Source of the DNA: Streptomyces sp. NBC_01267
GTDB lineage: Bacteria; Actinomycetota; Actinomycetes; Streptomycetales; Streptomycetaceae
Assembly: GCF_036241575.1 (NCBI RefSeq)
Contig: NZ_CP108455.1
Span: forward strand, 943,501 to 1,007,500
Direction of reading: 5' to 3'
Length of the DNA stretch: 64,000 nucleotides
A program made the position numbers and the translations under genes. Within the stretch, counting starts at the first letter, position 1, and every line of letters starts with the position of its first letter. The notes under the pieces are model-generated. The model was given only the letters and a program-made list of their open reading frames with translations. It was not told the origin of the DNA and ran no database searches. Below, one piece after another: positions 1-8,169 of this stretch.

Positions 1-242
1 CACGCGTCCCCCAGCCGCATGCCGTCGGCCGCGGGGACCAGGCAGGCGCGCTCGGCGCGCGCGCCGTCGATGGTGATCAGGCAGTCGAAGCAGACGCCGA
101 TGCCGCAGAACAGTCCGCGCGGCAGGCCCTGTCTGCGGGTGGTGCGCCACTCGGTGATCCCGGCGGCGACCAGGGCCGCGGCGACGCTCTGGCCGGGCTC
201 GGCGGGGACTCCGGTGCCGCGGAAGGTCATCCGGTAGGTCAT
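1..242 (-). CDS. (2Fe-2S)-binding small subunit, D-hydroxyproline dehydrogenase-like (3' end cut by window edge)
   Basis: The leftward frame starts at an ATG that overlaps the stop of the upstream FAD oxidoreductase gene, and it runs off the left edge after about 80 codons. It contains CGIGVCFDC followed by a fourth Cys, the pattern of the ferredoxin-like [2Fe-2S] domain found in HcnA/SoxA-type small subunits. In characterised hydroxyproline operons such a subunit passes electrons for the FAD-containing D-hydroxyproline dehydrogenase. The coupling to the oxidoreductase and the rest of the operon supports that role; the electron acceptor and the missing large subunit would lie outside the window. 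Confidence 0.8.
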   Translation of the reverse strand, partial: MTYRMTFRGTGVPAEPGQSVAAALVAAGITEWRTTRRQGLPRGLFCGIGVCFDCLITIDGARAERACLVPAADGMRLGDA

Positions 243-1456
243 GGGGAGACTCCCTCGGCAAGATCCTCGTGCCGGTCGGGGAAGCGGTCGGGGGCGAACG
301 GCGCCAGGTCGAGGCCCGGCTGCTCGCCGGTCATGGCCTGGGCGATCAACTTGCCGGTGCCGGCGGCCAGTCCGATGCCGGCGCCCTCGTGACCGCAGGC
401 GTGCCACAGGCCGGGGGCCCGCGGATCGGGGCCGATGACGGGCAGGTGGTCGGGGCAGTACGGGCGGAAGCCGTGGTAGGTGCGCATCAGCCGCACCTGC
501 CGCAGCATCGGGAACAACGCGACGGCCTTGGCCGCGAGCATGCTGATCGCCTGCACGGACACCGTGCGGTCGAAGCCGACCCGCTCGCGGGAGGCGCCGA
601 TGAGGATCGTTCCGCTGTCGGTGCCCTCCACCACCGGCGAGGTCTGCAGGGCCGCGTCGGAGCTGGCGACGTCGCCGACGTACTCGGCGGCGTACACCTT
701 GTGCCGGACGGTGCGCGGCGGCATGGGTTCGGTGACGAGCACGAAGCCCCGCCGGGGGTGGACCGGGACGGACACCCGGGCCAGGGCCGCGACCTCGCCG
801 GCCCAGGTGCCCGCCGCGTTGAGCACGGCGGCGGCGGGGATGTCGCCCGCGCTGGTGCGGACCCCGGTGACCCGGTCCCCGCTGCGCAGGAAGCCGGTCA
901 CCTCGGTGCCGGTGTGCACGTGCGCGCCGCTGTCCCGGGCGAGGCGCAGCAGGTGGGCGACCACCAGCATCGGCTGCACCTGCGCGTCCTGCGGGTAGAA
1001 CGCGGCCCCGGCCAGGTCCTTCGCCAGGTGCGGCTCGTAGTCGTGCAGCCGGTCCTGGCCGACGTCCTGGACCTCGACCCCGCTCGCGCGCTGGTGGACG
1101 CTCAACTCCCGCAGTGCGGCGAAACTTTGCGCGGTCGCGGCGACGACGAGGCCGCCCTTGGACTCGAACTCCCAGCGGCCGGCGTGCTCGGCGAGGTCCT
1201 CCCGCCAGACGGCCTGCGAGTACAGCGCGAGGTCGAGTTCGGGACCGGGCTCCTTGTCGGACACCAGCAGGTTGCCCTCCCCCGCGCTGGACGTGCCGCC
1301 GGCGATGGCGCCGCGCTCGACGACGACCACCCGCCGGCCGGCGAGCGCCGCGAAGTACGCGGCTGCCGCACCGACGACGCCCGCGCCGATGATCACCAGG
1401 TCCGCGCTCCCGCCGCCCGCGGGCCCCGGGCCGACGCCGCGCAGCGCCGTGCTCAC
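239..1456 (-). CDS. FAD-dependent oxidoreductase (DAO family), probable D-hydroxyproline dehydrogenase FAD subunit
   Basis: About 405 residues. The N-terminus carries a dinucleotide-binding fold (VIIGAGVVGAAAA) followed by the ERG and GTSS segments usual in D-amino-acid oxidase/sarcosine oxidase relatives. The C-terminus has the GHEGAGIGLA motif that contacts FAD. I take the GTG at 1456 as start because it forms a GTGA overlap with the stop of the GntR gene; an ATG eight codons upstream would overlap that gene further. Position between epimerase, deaminase and 2Fe-2S subunit suggests it oxidises cis-4-hydroxy-D-proline to the pyrroline. The exact substrate is inferred from context; a general D-amino-acid or sarcosine oxidase is the alternative. 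Confidence 0.85.
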   Translation of the reverse strand: MSTALRGVGPGPAGGGSADLVIIGAGVVGAAAAYFAALAGRRVVVVERGAIAGGTSSAGEGNLLVSDKEPGPELDLALYSQAVWREDLAEHAGRWEFESKGGLVVAATAQSFAALRELSVHQRASGVEVQDVGQDRLHDYEPHLAKDLAGAAFYPQDAQVQPMLVVAHLLRLARDSGAHVHTGTEVTGFLRSGDRVTGVRTSAGDIPAAAVLNAAGTWAGEVAALARVSVPVHPRRGFVLVTEPMPPRTVRHKVYAAEYVGDVASSDAALQTSPVVEGTDSGTILIGASRERVGFDRTVSVQAISMLAAKAVALFPMLRQVRLMRTYHGFRPYCPDHLPVIGPDPRAPGLWHACGHEGAGIGLAAGTGKLIAQAMTGEQPGLDLAPFAPDRFPDRHEDLAEGVSP

Positions 1457-2133
1457 GACTCCTCCGGGCCGCTCGCCCACAGGCCGCGGACATGGCCGAT
1501 ATGACGATGCATCAGTTTCTCGGCGGCCTGCGCGTCACGGCGCTCGATGAGGTCCATCAGCTCGTGGTGCTCGGCTGCCGAGTGGCCCAGTCGGCCGCTG
1601 TGCAGCAGTGGGGCCAGGCCCAGCAGCCGGGTCTGGGTGCGCAGTTCGGACACGACGTCCACCAGCTGCCGGTTGCCGCTGTAGCCGAGCAGGGTCAGGT
1701 GGAAGACGTGGTCCGCCCCTACGTAGCCGACCAGGTCACCGCGTTCGACCGCGTCCACGATGGCCTGCGCCAGTGCCCGCAGGGTCGGGAAGTCCTCCTC
1801 CGGGATGACGGGCACGCAGGCGCGCACCGTCGGCGGCTCGATGAGCAGGCGCACCGCGGCGAGGTTGTCCAGGTCCTGATCCGAGACCTCGGTGATCCGG
1901 AAGCCCTTGTTGGGCTGGGCGACGACCAGGCCCTCCTTGGCCAGGTCGAGCATGGCCTCCCTGACCGGCGTGGGCGAGACGCCGAACCTCGCGCCGAGGG
2001 TGGGCGCGGAGTAGACCACGCCCGGTTCCAGCTCGCCGGAGATGATCGCGGCCCGCAGCGCGTCCCGGACCCGCTCGCGCAGCGTCTGCCGCTGGCCCAG
2101 GCTCTGCAGGTGGGAGGTGGAGGGCACGTTCAC
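1453..2133 (-). CDS. GntR family (FadR/FCD subfamily) transcriptional regulator
   Basis: 226 residues starting at GTG 2133, which forms a GTGA overlap with the epimerase stop. The N-terminal winged helix (about residues 15-80, with ARFGVSPTPVREAMLDLAKEGLV) is the GntR signature, and the rest is an alpha-helical FCD ligand domain (His and Asp/Glu residues such as DHVFHLTLL and AAEHHELM that bind metal or acid ligands). It sits inside the hydroxyproline operon, so it most likely senses hydroxyproline or a pathway intermediate and controls the cluster. A candidate shared operator is described at 4070 and 8061. Confidence 0.88.
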   Translation of the reverse strand: MNVPSTSHLQSLGQRQTLRERVRDALRAAIISGELEPGVVYSAPTLGARFGVSPTPVREAMLDLAKEGLVVAQPNKGFRITEVSDQDLDNLAAVRLLIEPPTVRACVPVIPEEDFPTLRALAQAIVDAVERGDLVGYVGADHVFHLTLLGYSGNRQLVDVVSELRTQTRLLGLAPLLHSGRLGHSAAEHHELMDLIERRDAQAAEKLMHRHIGHVRGLWASGPEES

Positions 2134-3131
2134 AGCAGGAACCCCGCAGGGAAGGGGTCGCTCGGGTCGAGCTGGAACTGCGAGGTCCCGGTGACCCAGG
2201 CGCGGCCGGTGATGGAGGGCAGCACCGCGGCGTGCGGCCCCACGGTGGTCTCGCCGAGAAGGCGTCCGGTGAACCGGGTGCCGATGAAGGACTCGTTCAC
2301 GAACTCCTGCCCGACGGCGAGTTCACCGCGGGCGTGGAGCTGCGCCATCCGCGCACTGGTGCCGGTGCCGCACGGCGAGCGGTCGAACCACCCCGGGTGG
2401 ATGGCCATGGCGTGCCGCGACAGCTGGGCGGTCGACCCGGGTGCCTTGAGGTAGACGTGGTGGCAGCCGACGATGTCGTCGCGCTCGGGGTGGACGGGCG
2501 GATCCGCGGCGTTCACGGCGTCCATCACCGCCAGTCCCGCGGACAGCAGGTCGCCGGCCCGGGACCGGTCGAACGGCAGCCCGAGATCGGCGAGTTCGAC
2601 GATCGCGTAGAAGTTGCCGCCGAAGGCGAGGTCGTAACGCACCTCACCGTACCCGGGCACCTCGACGCCGGCGTCCAGTGCGTGGGCGTAGGACGGCACG
2701 TTGGCGAGGGTGACGGAGGTGGCCGCGCCGTCCTCGACCGCCACCGAGGCGACGACGAGTCCGGCGGGGGTGTCCAGCCGGATGGTGGTGACCGGCTCGG
2801 TGACCTGCACCATCCCGGTCTCGACCAGGACGGTGGCCACGCCGATCGCACCGTGGCCGCACATCGGCAGCAGACCGGACACCTCGATGAACAGCACGCC
2901 GAAGTCGGCGTCCGGGTGCGTCGGCGGCTGCAGGATCGCGCCGCTCATCGCACCGTGTCCGCGCGGCTCGTACATCAGCAGTGTGCGGACGTCGTCGCTG
3001 TTCTCCATGAACCAGCGCCTGCGCTCGGCCATCGTGGCGCCGGGCATGGTGCCCACACCGCCGACGACGACCCGGGTGGGCATGCCCTCGGTGTGCGAGT
3101 CGACGGCGTGGAAGGTGCGGCGGGACCTCAC
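2130..3131 (-). CDS. 4-hydroxyproline 2-epimerase (proline racemase family)
   Basis: 333 residues from GTG 3131 (GTGA overlap with the deaminase stop). Both catalytic cysteines of the proline racemase fold are present: Cys91 in MCGHGAIG and Cys254 in DRSPCGTGTSA, and the DSHTEGMPTR substrate loop is near the N-terminus. A two-Cys enzyme is expected to racemise or epimerise, not dehydrate. The neighbouring D-hydroxyproline oxidoreductase and pyrroline deaminase point to trans-4-hydroxy-L-proline to cis-4-hydroxy-D-proline epimerisation, the first step of the pathway. Proline racemase activity cannot be excluded from sequence alone. Confidence 0.88.
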   Translation of the reverse strand: MRSRRTFHAVDSHTEGMPTRVVVGGVGTMPGATMAERRRWFMENSDDVRTLLMYEPRGHGAMSGAILQPPTHPDADFGVLFIEVSGLLPMCGHGAIGVATVLVETGMVQVTEPVTTIRLDTPAGLVVASVAVEDGAATSVTLANVPSYAHALDAGVEVPGYGEVRYDLAFGGNFYAIVELADLGLPFDRSRAGDLLSAGLAVMDAVNAADPPVHPERDDIVGCHHVYLKAPGSTAQLSRHAMAIHPGWFDRSPCGTGTSARMAQLHARGELAVGQEFVNESFIGTRFTGRLLGETTVGPHAAVLPSITGRAWVTGTSQFQLDPSDPFPAGFLL

Positions 3132-4033
3132 TTGTATCCCTTGGCGAGGACTGCCTCGGTGTCGGCGGTGATCCGGGCGGTCCACTCGGGCGACAGCGGC
3201 AGCCGCGGCGGCCGGCAGGCGCCGCCCTTGAGCCCGGCGATGTCCATCGACAGCTTGATGGACTGCACGAACTCGGTCTTGGAGTCCCAGCGCAGCAGCG
3301 GGTGCAGGTCGCGGTAGACGGGCAGCGCGCGGGCCAGGTCGGCCGGGTCGCCGGAGGTGGCCAGCCGGTACAGCTCGACGGTGCTGCGCGGGATCATGTT
3401 CGGGTAGCCGGCGATCCAGCCGACGGCACCCGCCATGCCGAGTTCGAGCAGTACGTCGTCGGCGCCGACGAGGAGGTCGAGGCCCGGCGCCAGCTCACCG
3501 ATCTGGTAGGCCCGGCGGACGTCTCCGGTGAACTCCTTGACGCCGACGATCGTGCCCTCCTGGAAGAGCTCGGCGAGCAGTTCGGGGGTGAGGTCGACCT
3601 TGGTGTCGATCGGGTTGTTGTAGGCCACGACCGGCAGCCCGACCTTGGCGACCTCGCGGTAGTGCTCCACGACCGCCGCCCGCTCCGCCCGGTAGGCGTT
3701 GGGCGGCAGCAGCAGCAGCGAGGTGGCGCCGGCCTCGGCGGCCTGCTCGGCCCAGCGGCGGGCCTCGAAGGCACCGTACGCGGCCACGCCGGGCATCACG
3801 CCGAAGCCGTCGGGGGCGGCCTGGACTGCGGTCTCGACGACGCGGGCACGCTCCTCGACGGTCAGCGTCTGGTACTCGCCCAACGAGCCGTTGGGCGTCA
3901 CGCCGTCACAGCCGCCGGCGGCCAGGAAGCGGACGTGCTCGGCGAAGGCGTCGTAGTCGACCGACAGATCATCGCGGAACGGGAGGGGCGTGGCGACGTG
4001 GACTCCGTGCCAGGGCCTCGCGGAGTTGGTCAT
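3128..4033 (-). CDS. DapA/DHDPS family enzyme, probable 1-pyrroline-4-hydroxy-2-carboxylate deaminase
   Basis: 301 residues, first gene of the leftward operon, preceded by a good ribosome site (AGGAG six bases before ATG 4033). The TIM-barrel aldolase landmarks are visible: GSLGEY near residue 50, Tyr in AYNNP (about 140) and the Schiff-base Lys in GVKEFTGD (about 168). Lysine biosynthesis genes are absent here, while epimerase and D-hydroxyproline oxidoreductase follow with four-base overlaps. The enzyme is therefore most likely the deaminase that yields 2-oxoglutarate semialdehyde. The dehydrogenase for that semialdehyde is not in the window. Confidence 0.87.
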   Translation of the reverse strand: MTNSARPWHGVHVATPLPFRDDLSVDYDAFAEHVRFLAAGGCDGVTPNGSLGEYQTLTVEERARVVETAVQAAPDGFGVMPGVAAYGAFEARRWAEQAAEAGATSLLLLPPNAYRAERAAVVEHYREVAKVGLPVVAYNNPIDTKVDLTPELLAELFQEGTIVGVKEFTGDVRRAYQIGELAPGLDLLVGADDVLLELGMAGAVGWIAGYPNMIPRSTVELYRLATSGDPADLARALPVYRDLHPLLRWDSKTEFVQSIKLSMDIAGLKGGACRPPRLPLSPEWTARITADTEAVLAKGYK

Positions 4034-4069
4034 GCTCAGCTCCTTAACTGGTGGTGGAACGAAGGTACC

Positions 4070-4083
4070 AATGCAATGTCACA
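4070..4083 (+). promoter_or_regulatory. candidate operator of the hydroxyproline operon
   Basis: The 14-mer AATGCAATGTCACA lies 37 bases upstream of the first operon start. A 12/14 match, AGTGCAATGTTACA, occurs on the other strand at 8061-8074 upstream of the collagenase. A short palindromic GGTACC flanks it at 4064-4069. The co-occurrence at two promoters of one catabolic region suggests a common regulator, perhaps the operon's GntR protein; this is inference. Confidence 0.35.
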
Positions 4084-4300
4084 CGGCATAGACCTGGAAC
4101 CGAAGTGATGGACGATGCCGCAGAATCGGGTAACGGCCGTGCTGCTGACCGGAGTCGGGCACCACCTCGTGCACCGGGACCGGCAGCAGGCTCCGGAGGT
4201 CCGGCCCGTGCGCGATCACCTCCATGGCGGCGCGGCCGACGGCCTCCACGCCCATCCCGAGCCTGGATTTCTGCCGGGTGAACGTGAAGCGGGACGCCAA
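4079..4300 (-). pseudogene. unidentified coding-like fragment upstream of the hydroxyproline operon
   Basis: A leftward open frame ending in TGA at 4079 shows strong G/C preference in third codon positions for about 50 codons (it includes MGVEAVGRAAMEVIAHGPD), then decays toward its end. I do not recognise the family and found no convincing start. It overlaps the probable promoter of the deaminase gene, so it is more likely a leftover of an ancestral gene than a working one. On the opposite strand, 4115-4543 is also open except for one TAG at 4391; I prefer the leftward reading because of its codon bias. Confidence 0.3.
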
Positions 4301-4590
4301 CTCATCGGGGGCCGCCGTCCCTTCGCAGATCTTGATGCCGACCGCGCCCGCGAAGTCCGGGACTACGAAGCCTGGTTCGGCGAAGGCGGGTAGGCGAAGG
4401 CGGGTTCGGCGAAGGCCGACCAGTCCGCGAAGCCGACCCTTGTCCCGCTGGTCCGGGACTACTTCACCGCGCGGTGCGGGCCCGAGTCCGCTGCCAAGAT
4501 CTCCGGCCTGCACCAGAGCCCAAAAAGCAAAGATCAGAAGTAAAGTTGGCACACTCCTGAGAGACCCTGAGAGAACTGGGACGGGTACTG

Positions 4591-5550
4591 ATGGAACTCG
4601 AACTCCGACACCTGCGGATTCTGTGCACGATCGCCGACACGATGAGCCTCGGCCGGACGGCCACCGTCCTGGGGTGCTCACAGCCCTCGGTCAGCAGCCA
4701 GCTGAAGCGCATCGAGCGGCTCATGGGCGAGGACCTCTTCGTCCGGGGCAGTGCGGGGGTGACACCGACGCGCTTCGGGGTCGAGGTGGTGGTGCAGGCC
4801 CGCGAGGTGGTGGCGCTGGCGAACGCGATCGGGCGCCGGTCCACCGCGGAACGCCGCGAGACCGGTCGGGTGCTGCGGGTAGCCGCGACGAACACGCCCA
4901 TCCTGCCGGGGCTCCTGCAGCGGGCGCGCACCGTCCTGCCGGCGCTGACCACGCAGGTGAGCAGCGTGTACTCCTCGGCCGAGATCATCGGGCTGCTCGA
5001 GGACGACAAGCTGGACGTCGCCGTCGCGGTCGACTATCCCGGACGGGATCTGGGGCATTCGGAAGCCGTGGCGCACCGCTGCATCGTCACCGAGCCCAGC
5101 TTCGTGGCCCTGCCCGCCGCCCACCCGGCGAGCGGCCAACTGGACGTGCCGCTGCTCGATCTGGCCGGGGACGCATGGTTCATGACACCCGACGACGGTG
5201 CGGGCTGGCCCGGTGTCTGCTACGACGCCTTCCAGGCGGCCGGCTTCAGACCCGCCACCGTGCACGAGTACCTCGGTGACCGGGACCAGTTGCAGCGGAT
5301 GATCGCCGACGGGCTGGGGATCTCCCTCGTCCAGGCGACGTGCAAGCCGAACCCGGGTGTGGTCGTCAAGCCGCTGACCGGCACACCGCTGTGGTGCCGC
5401 TATGTACTGGTGTGGCACCGGGAGCGGGTGTCCGACGAGGTCACGGAGACGCTCTTCGGCGCGGCCCTGGCCGCCTACGAGGAACTCATCGCCCGGGCAC
5501 CGCACTTCCGGGCGTGGGCCGCCCGGCATTACGGGGCCCGGCGGAGCTAG
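4591..5550 (+). CDS. LysR family transcriptional regulator
   Basis: 319 residues. The N-terminal helix-turn-helix (about residues 5-65, TATVLGCSQPSVSSQLKRIERLMGE split by the usual turn) is followed by a periplasmic-binding-protein-like effector domain (about 95-300, with RVAATNTP and LGISLVQA segments). It is divergent from the hydroxyproline operon and convergent with the collagenase, with a hairpin terminator behind it. It could regulate either neighbour; ligand unknown. The 557 bases between it and the operon hold the promoters and the unidentified fragment noted at 4079. Confidence 0.88.
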   Translation: MELELRHLRILCTIADTMSLGRTATVLGCSQPSVSSQLKRIERLMGEDLFVRGSAGVTPTRFGVEVVVQAREVVALANAIGRRSTAERRETGRVLRVAATNTPILPGLLQRARTVLPALTTQVSSVYSSAEIIGLLEDDKLDVAVAVDYPGRDLGHSEAVAHRCIVTEPSFVALPAAHPASGQLDVPLLDLAGDAWFMTPDDGAGWPGVCYDAFQAAGFRPATVHEYLGDRDQLQRMIADGLGISLVQATCKPNPGVVVKPLTGTPLWCRYVLVWHRERVSDEVTETLFGAALAAYEELIARAPHFRAWAARHYGARRS

Positions 5551-5603
5551 GGCTTCTCGTGTGGAGCACGCCGGGCTCGCGGGGCCGTACGCCATCGGCA
5601 CGC

Positions 5604-5653
5604 GCCGAGGCCGTGGCCAGGCCGACCGGAGTCGACCGGGCCACGGCCTCGGG
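5604..5653. terminator. bidirectional hairpin between LysR gene and collagenase
   Basis: A 13-bp perfect stem (CGAGGCCGTGGCC at 5606-5618 pairing with 5639-5651) with a 20-base loop lies between two convergent genes. No long T-run follows, as is usual in these genomes. Confidence 0.6.
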
Positions 5654-5682
5654 TCATTTCAGCGGTGTCGTTCAGGTGGGGA

Positions 5683-8004
5683 TCAGAACGACGTGGTGAC
5701 GGTCACTCCGCTGAAGTCGGTCACCGCGTACAGGCTGATGTACCGGTAACCCGCCTCGGTGTTGTTGACGGTGATGCTCTCGGTGTTGTCGGAGTTGGTG
5801 GACTTCTCGGTGAAGGTGGACGGGCCGGCCCATGTCGTCGGGTCGTAGTAGAGGTCGGCATTGCCGCTGCCGCCGCTGGTGGTGACCTTCAGCGTGGTGG
5901 TGCCTGCCGGCAGCCACACCCACAGGTAGTCGGTGTCACCGGCGACCCGGGACTGGTTCGACCGGAAGCAGTTCTGACCCATCACCTGCGTGTTGGTGTC
6001 GGTGCAGGCCGTGGCCGAGCCGCCGCCGCCGCTGCCACCGCCCAGGGTGTCGAGCCAGGCGTCGAAATCGGCGTCGTAGCTGGTGCCGATGTTGTTGTAG
6101 ACGGCGTAGGCACCCTGGTAGTCCCCGGTCCGCATCTTGGCCAGCATGGCCTGGATCTGGTCCGGGTGCTTCTCGGTCATGTACCGGACGGCCAGGTAAC
6201 CCCACGGGTAGGTGCGGGTCTCGTCGTCGATGGCGTAGGTGTTCTGGAAGAGCTGGCTGAGCTTGTAGGTGTGCTTGGCGGCCTCGGTCAGCGCGCCGTC
6301 GTCGGTGAGGTTGCGGTAGGAGTAGGAGACGTACTCCGCCTGACCCTCGATCCACCAGACGTCCGGGACGGTGATCTGGGTGCCGAAGTCGCCCTTCATG
6401 TCGTAGATGGACTGCTGGACGTGCGCGAACTCATGGTTGAGGTTCCACGCGTTGGCCGTGAACCCGTTGTCGGTCGGCCACTGGTAGAGGATGGAGTAGG
6501 CGATGTTGCCGGGGTCGGTCGGCGTGCCGGTCAGCGTCTCGCCACCGTTGTTGGTGTCGTTGCCGAAGATCGCCCACGAGTAGGTCGTGTAGTCGGTCCT
6601 GCTCCCGAAGATGACCATCTTCAGGTTGAAGTACTCACCGGGGATGGGCGTGGTGGTCTTGACTTGATTCTGGTAGAACGCAACCTCGTTCGACAGGCTC
6701 GTGCAGACGTCGGTCTGCTCCTTCGCCGTCAGCGCCTGCGCCATGATGGTGAAGTTGCTGCAGGCGTTGTTGATCGGCAGCGCGGCCGAGGTGAGCTGCT
6801 TCGTCAGGTCGCAGACGCCGTAGTAGGAGCACTGGTCGGGGTCCCCGACGGTGGCCCGGTAGGCGACGTGCACCCACAGGTTGTCCGTGGCACCGGTGAT
6901 GGACGAGCCGTCCAGCAGACCCTTGATGAGCGGGCGGATCTTGCTCTGCAGGGCGGGTATCTGGATCAGGTTGCCCAGGTCGTTGCCTGCGTTCGAGTCG
7001 AGGACGTCGTTGTCCCCGCCGAGCAGGTCGCGGTGGTTGAGGGTGAAGTTGTAGAGCGTGTCGGCAATAGCAGGTTTCGCGGTGATCGCGGTGACGAAGT
7101 CCGACAGCGACGGGCCGCGCCACAGCGGGGTGTAGATCGCGTTCAGCGCCCGGTCCATCTCCGGGACGGCGTCCCACGAACTGCTGGTGTAGGCGTTGAG
7201 GTAGCGGCCGTAGACGTCCAGGTAGTCCCCCTGCACCTGGGCGCTGTCGGTGAGGACGAACGCCTGCTCCAGCACACTGCCGTTGCCCGCGCTGACGTCG
7301 TTCGCGTGACTGCTGGCGAACAGCGCGTTGAACCCGTTCTCGATGGCGCTGCGGAGCGTGGAGTCGTACGTGCCGACGTCCTGGGGGTCGCCGTACTGCA
7401 CGTAGTAGCCGGCCCGCATGAAGTACATCAGCTCGTACAGACCGCCGGAGTCGTCACCGGTGTAGGAGCCTGCCGCGTCGGCGACGCCGTTCGCCACCGC
7501 GAGCATCTGGGACTGGTTGAACACGGCGTGCGCGTCCGAACCCGTCAGGTTGAACAGCGGGTTGATGCAGGAGCTCCAGTCCACCGTCTTGATGTACGAC
7601 ACCAGGTCGCTGCCGGACCGGCCCGAGAAGTCCGACGTGGTGCACGACGTGACGGCGGAAGACCGGGCGGCACCCGCCGCGTTGCGTGCCGCGTGTGCGG
7701 ACAGGTGCGGCTTGGACGGCTTGGCCGAACCCAGGCCGGCCGGCGCCCCGCGCAGTTTCGCGGGTAACGGCTTGGCGCTGGTGGCGACGGCTTGGGACTG
7801 ACCGGTCTCGGCTCCGGTCGGCGTGACTTTCCCGTGCTGTTGGGCAGCCCGCACGGCCGCCGAGGGTACCGACACGGCCGGTGGCGAGGCATGCCCCGTG
7901 TCGCTGGTCACCGCGGCTGCCTGAGTGCTCATCAGGCCGGCGACGAGCCCTCCGGCCGCCAGAGCGGCGGCCAGAACCCTGGGCAGGATTGGTCGACAGT
8001 GCAT
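5683..8004 (-). CDS. secreted M9 family collagenase with C-terminal PPC domain
   Basis: 773 residues from ATG 8004, chosen because GGAG sits five bases upstream and a Sec signal peptide follows directly (MHCRPILPR, then a hydrophobic stretch to about residue 32 ending ...QAAA). Zinc-binding HEFAH is near residue 523, and the downstream Glu is in WWIEGQAEY near 551: the gluzincin arrangement of bacterial collagenases. A GGGSGGGG linker near 655 leads to a roughly 100-residue bacterial pre-peptidase C-terminal (PPC) beta-sandwich, which in this family binds collagen or calcium. It should cleave collagen outside the cell, releasing Pro/Hyp-rich peptides for the flanking genes. Confidence 0.9.
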   Translation of the reverse strand: MHCRPILPRVLAAALAAGGLVAGLMSTQAAAVTSDTGHASPPAVSVPSAAVRAAQQHGKVTPTGAETGQSQAVATSAKPLPAKLRGAPAGLGSAKPSKPHLSAHAARNAAGAARSSAVTSCTTSDFSGRSGSDLVSYIKTVDWSSCINPLFNLTGSDAHAVFNQSQMLAVANGVADAAGSYTGDDSGGLYELMYFMRAGYYVQYGDPQDVGTYDSTLRSAIENGFNALFASSHANDVSAGNGSVLEQAFVLTDSAQVQGDYLDVYGRYLNAYTSSSWDAVPEMDRALNAIYTPLWRGPSLSDFVTAITAKPAIADTLYNFTLNHRDLLGGDNDVLDSNAGNDLGNLIQIPALQSKIRPLIKGLLDGSSITGATDNLWVHVAYRATVGDPDQCSYYGVCDLTKQLTSAALPINNACSNFTIMAQALTAKEQTDVCTSLSNEVAFYQNQVKTTTPIPGEYFNLKMVIFGSRTDYTTYSWAIFGNDTNNGGETLTGTPTDPGNIAYSILYQWPTDNGFTANAWNLNHEFAHVQQSIYDMKGDFGTQITVPDVWWIEGQAEYVSYSYRNLTDDGALTEAAKHTYKLSQLFQNTYAIDDETRTYPWGYLAVRYMTEKHPDQIQAMLAKMRTGDYQGAYAVYNNIGTSYDADFDAWLDTLGGGSGGGGSATACTDTNTQVMGQNCFRSNQSRVAGDTDYLWVWLPAGTTTLKVTTSGGSGNADLYYDPTTWAGPSTFTEKSTNSDNTESITVNNTEAGYRYISLYAVTDFSGVTVTTSF

Positions 8005-8060
8005 CGCATCTCCAGTGGGGGGAATGAAGGGGAAGCCACCCGAGGAAGCGGGCGGCGGTA

Positions 8061-8074
8061 TGTAACATTGCACT
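8061..8074 (-). promoter_or_regulatory. second copy of the hydroxyproline-operon motif, upstream of the collagenase
   Basis: Read leftward, AGTGCAATGTTACA matches 12 of 14 bases of the motif at 4070-4083. It lies 57 bases upstream of the collagenase start and about 95 bases upstream of the divergent racemase-family gene, so one bound protein could control both. Confidence 0.35.
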
Positions 8075-8169
8075 GGGTGACGTCGTGGGCAATACTCCGG
8101 GACCCAGCACTGTTTCCAGTTGCCCCATAACACCGACGCGCAGGGTGTCGACGTCTACCTGGAAGTGAG

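Noticed and set aside
269..1504. Long rightward open frame antisense to the FAD oxidoreductase
   Set aside because: It is a GC-driven mirror of the real leftward gene, full of Arg/Gly and without recognisable motifs.
5665..7767. 700-codon rightward frame antisense to the collagenase
   Set aside because: The leftward frame has a signal peptide, HEFAH and a PPC domain; the rightward one has only Val/Gly/Arg-rich composition.
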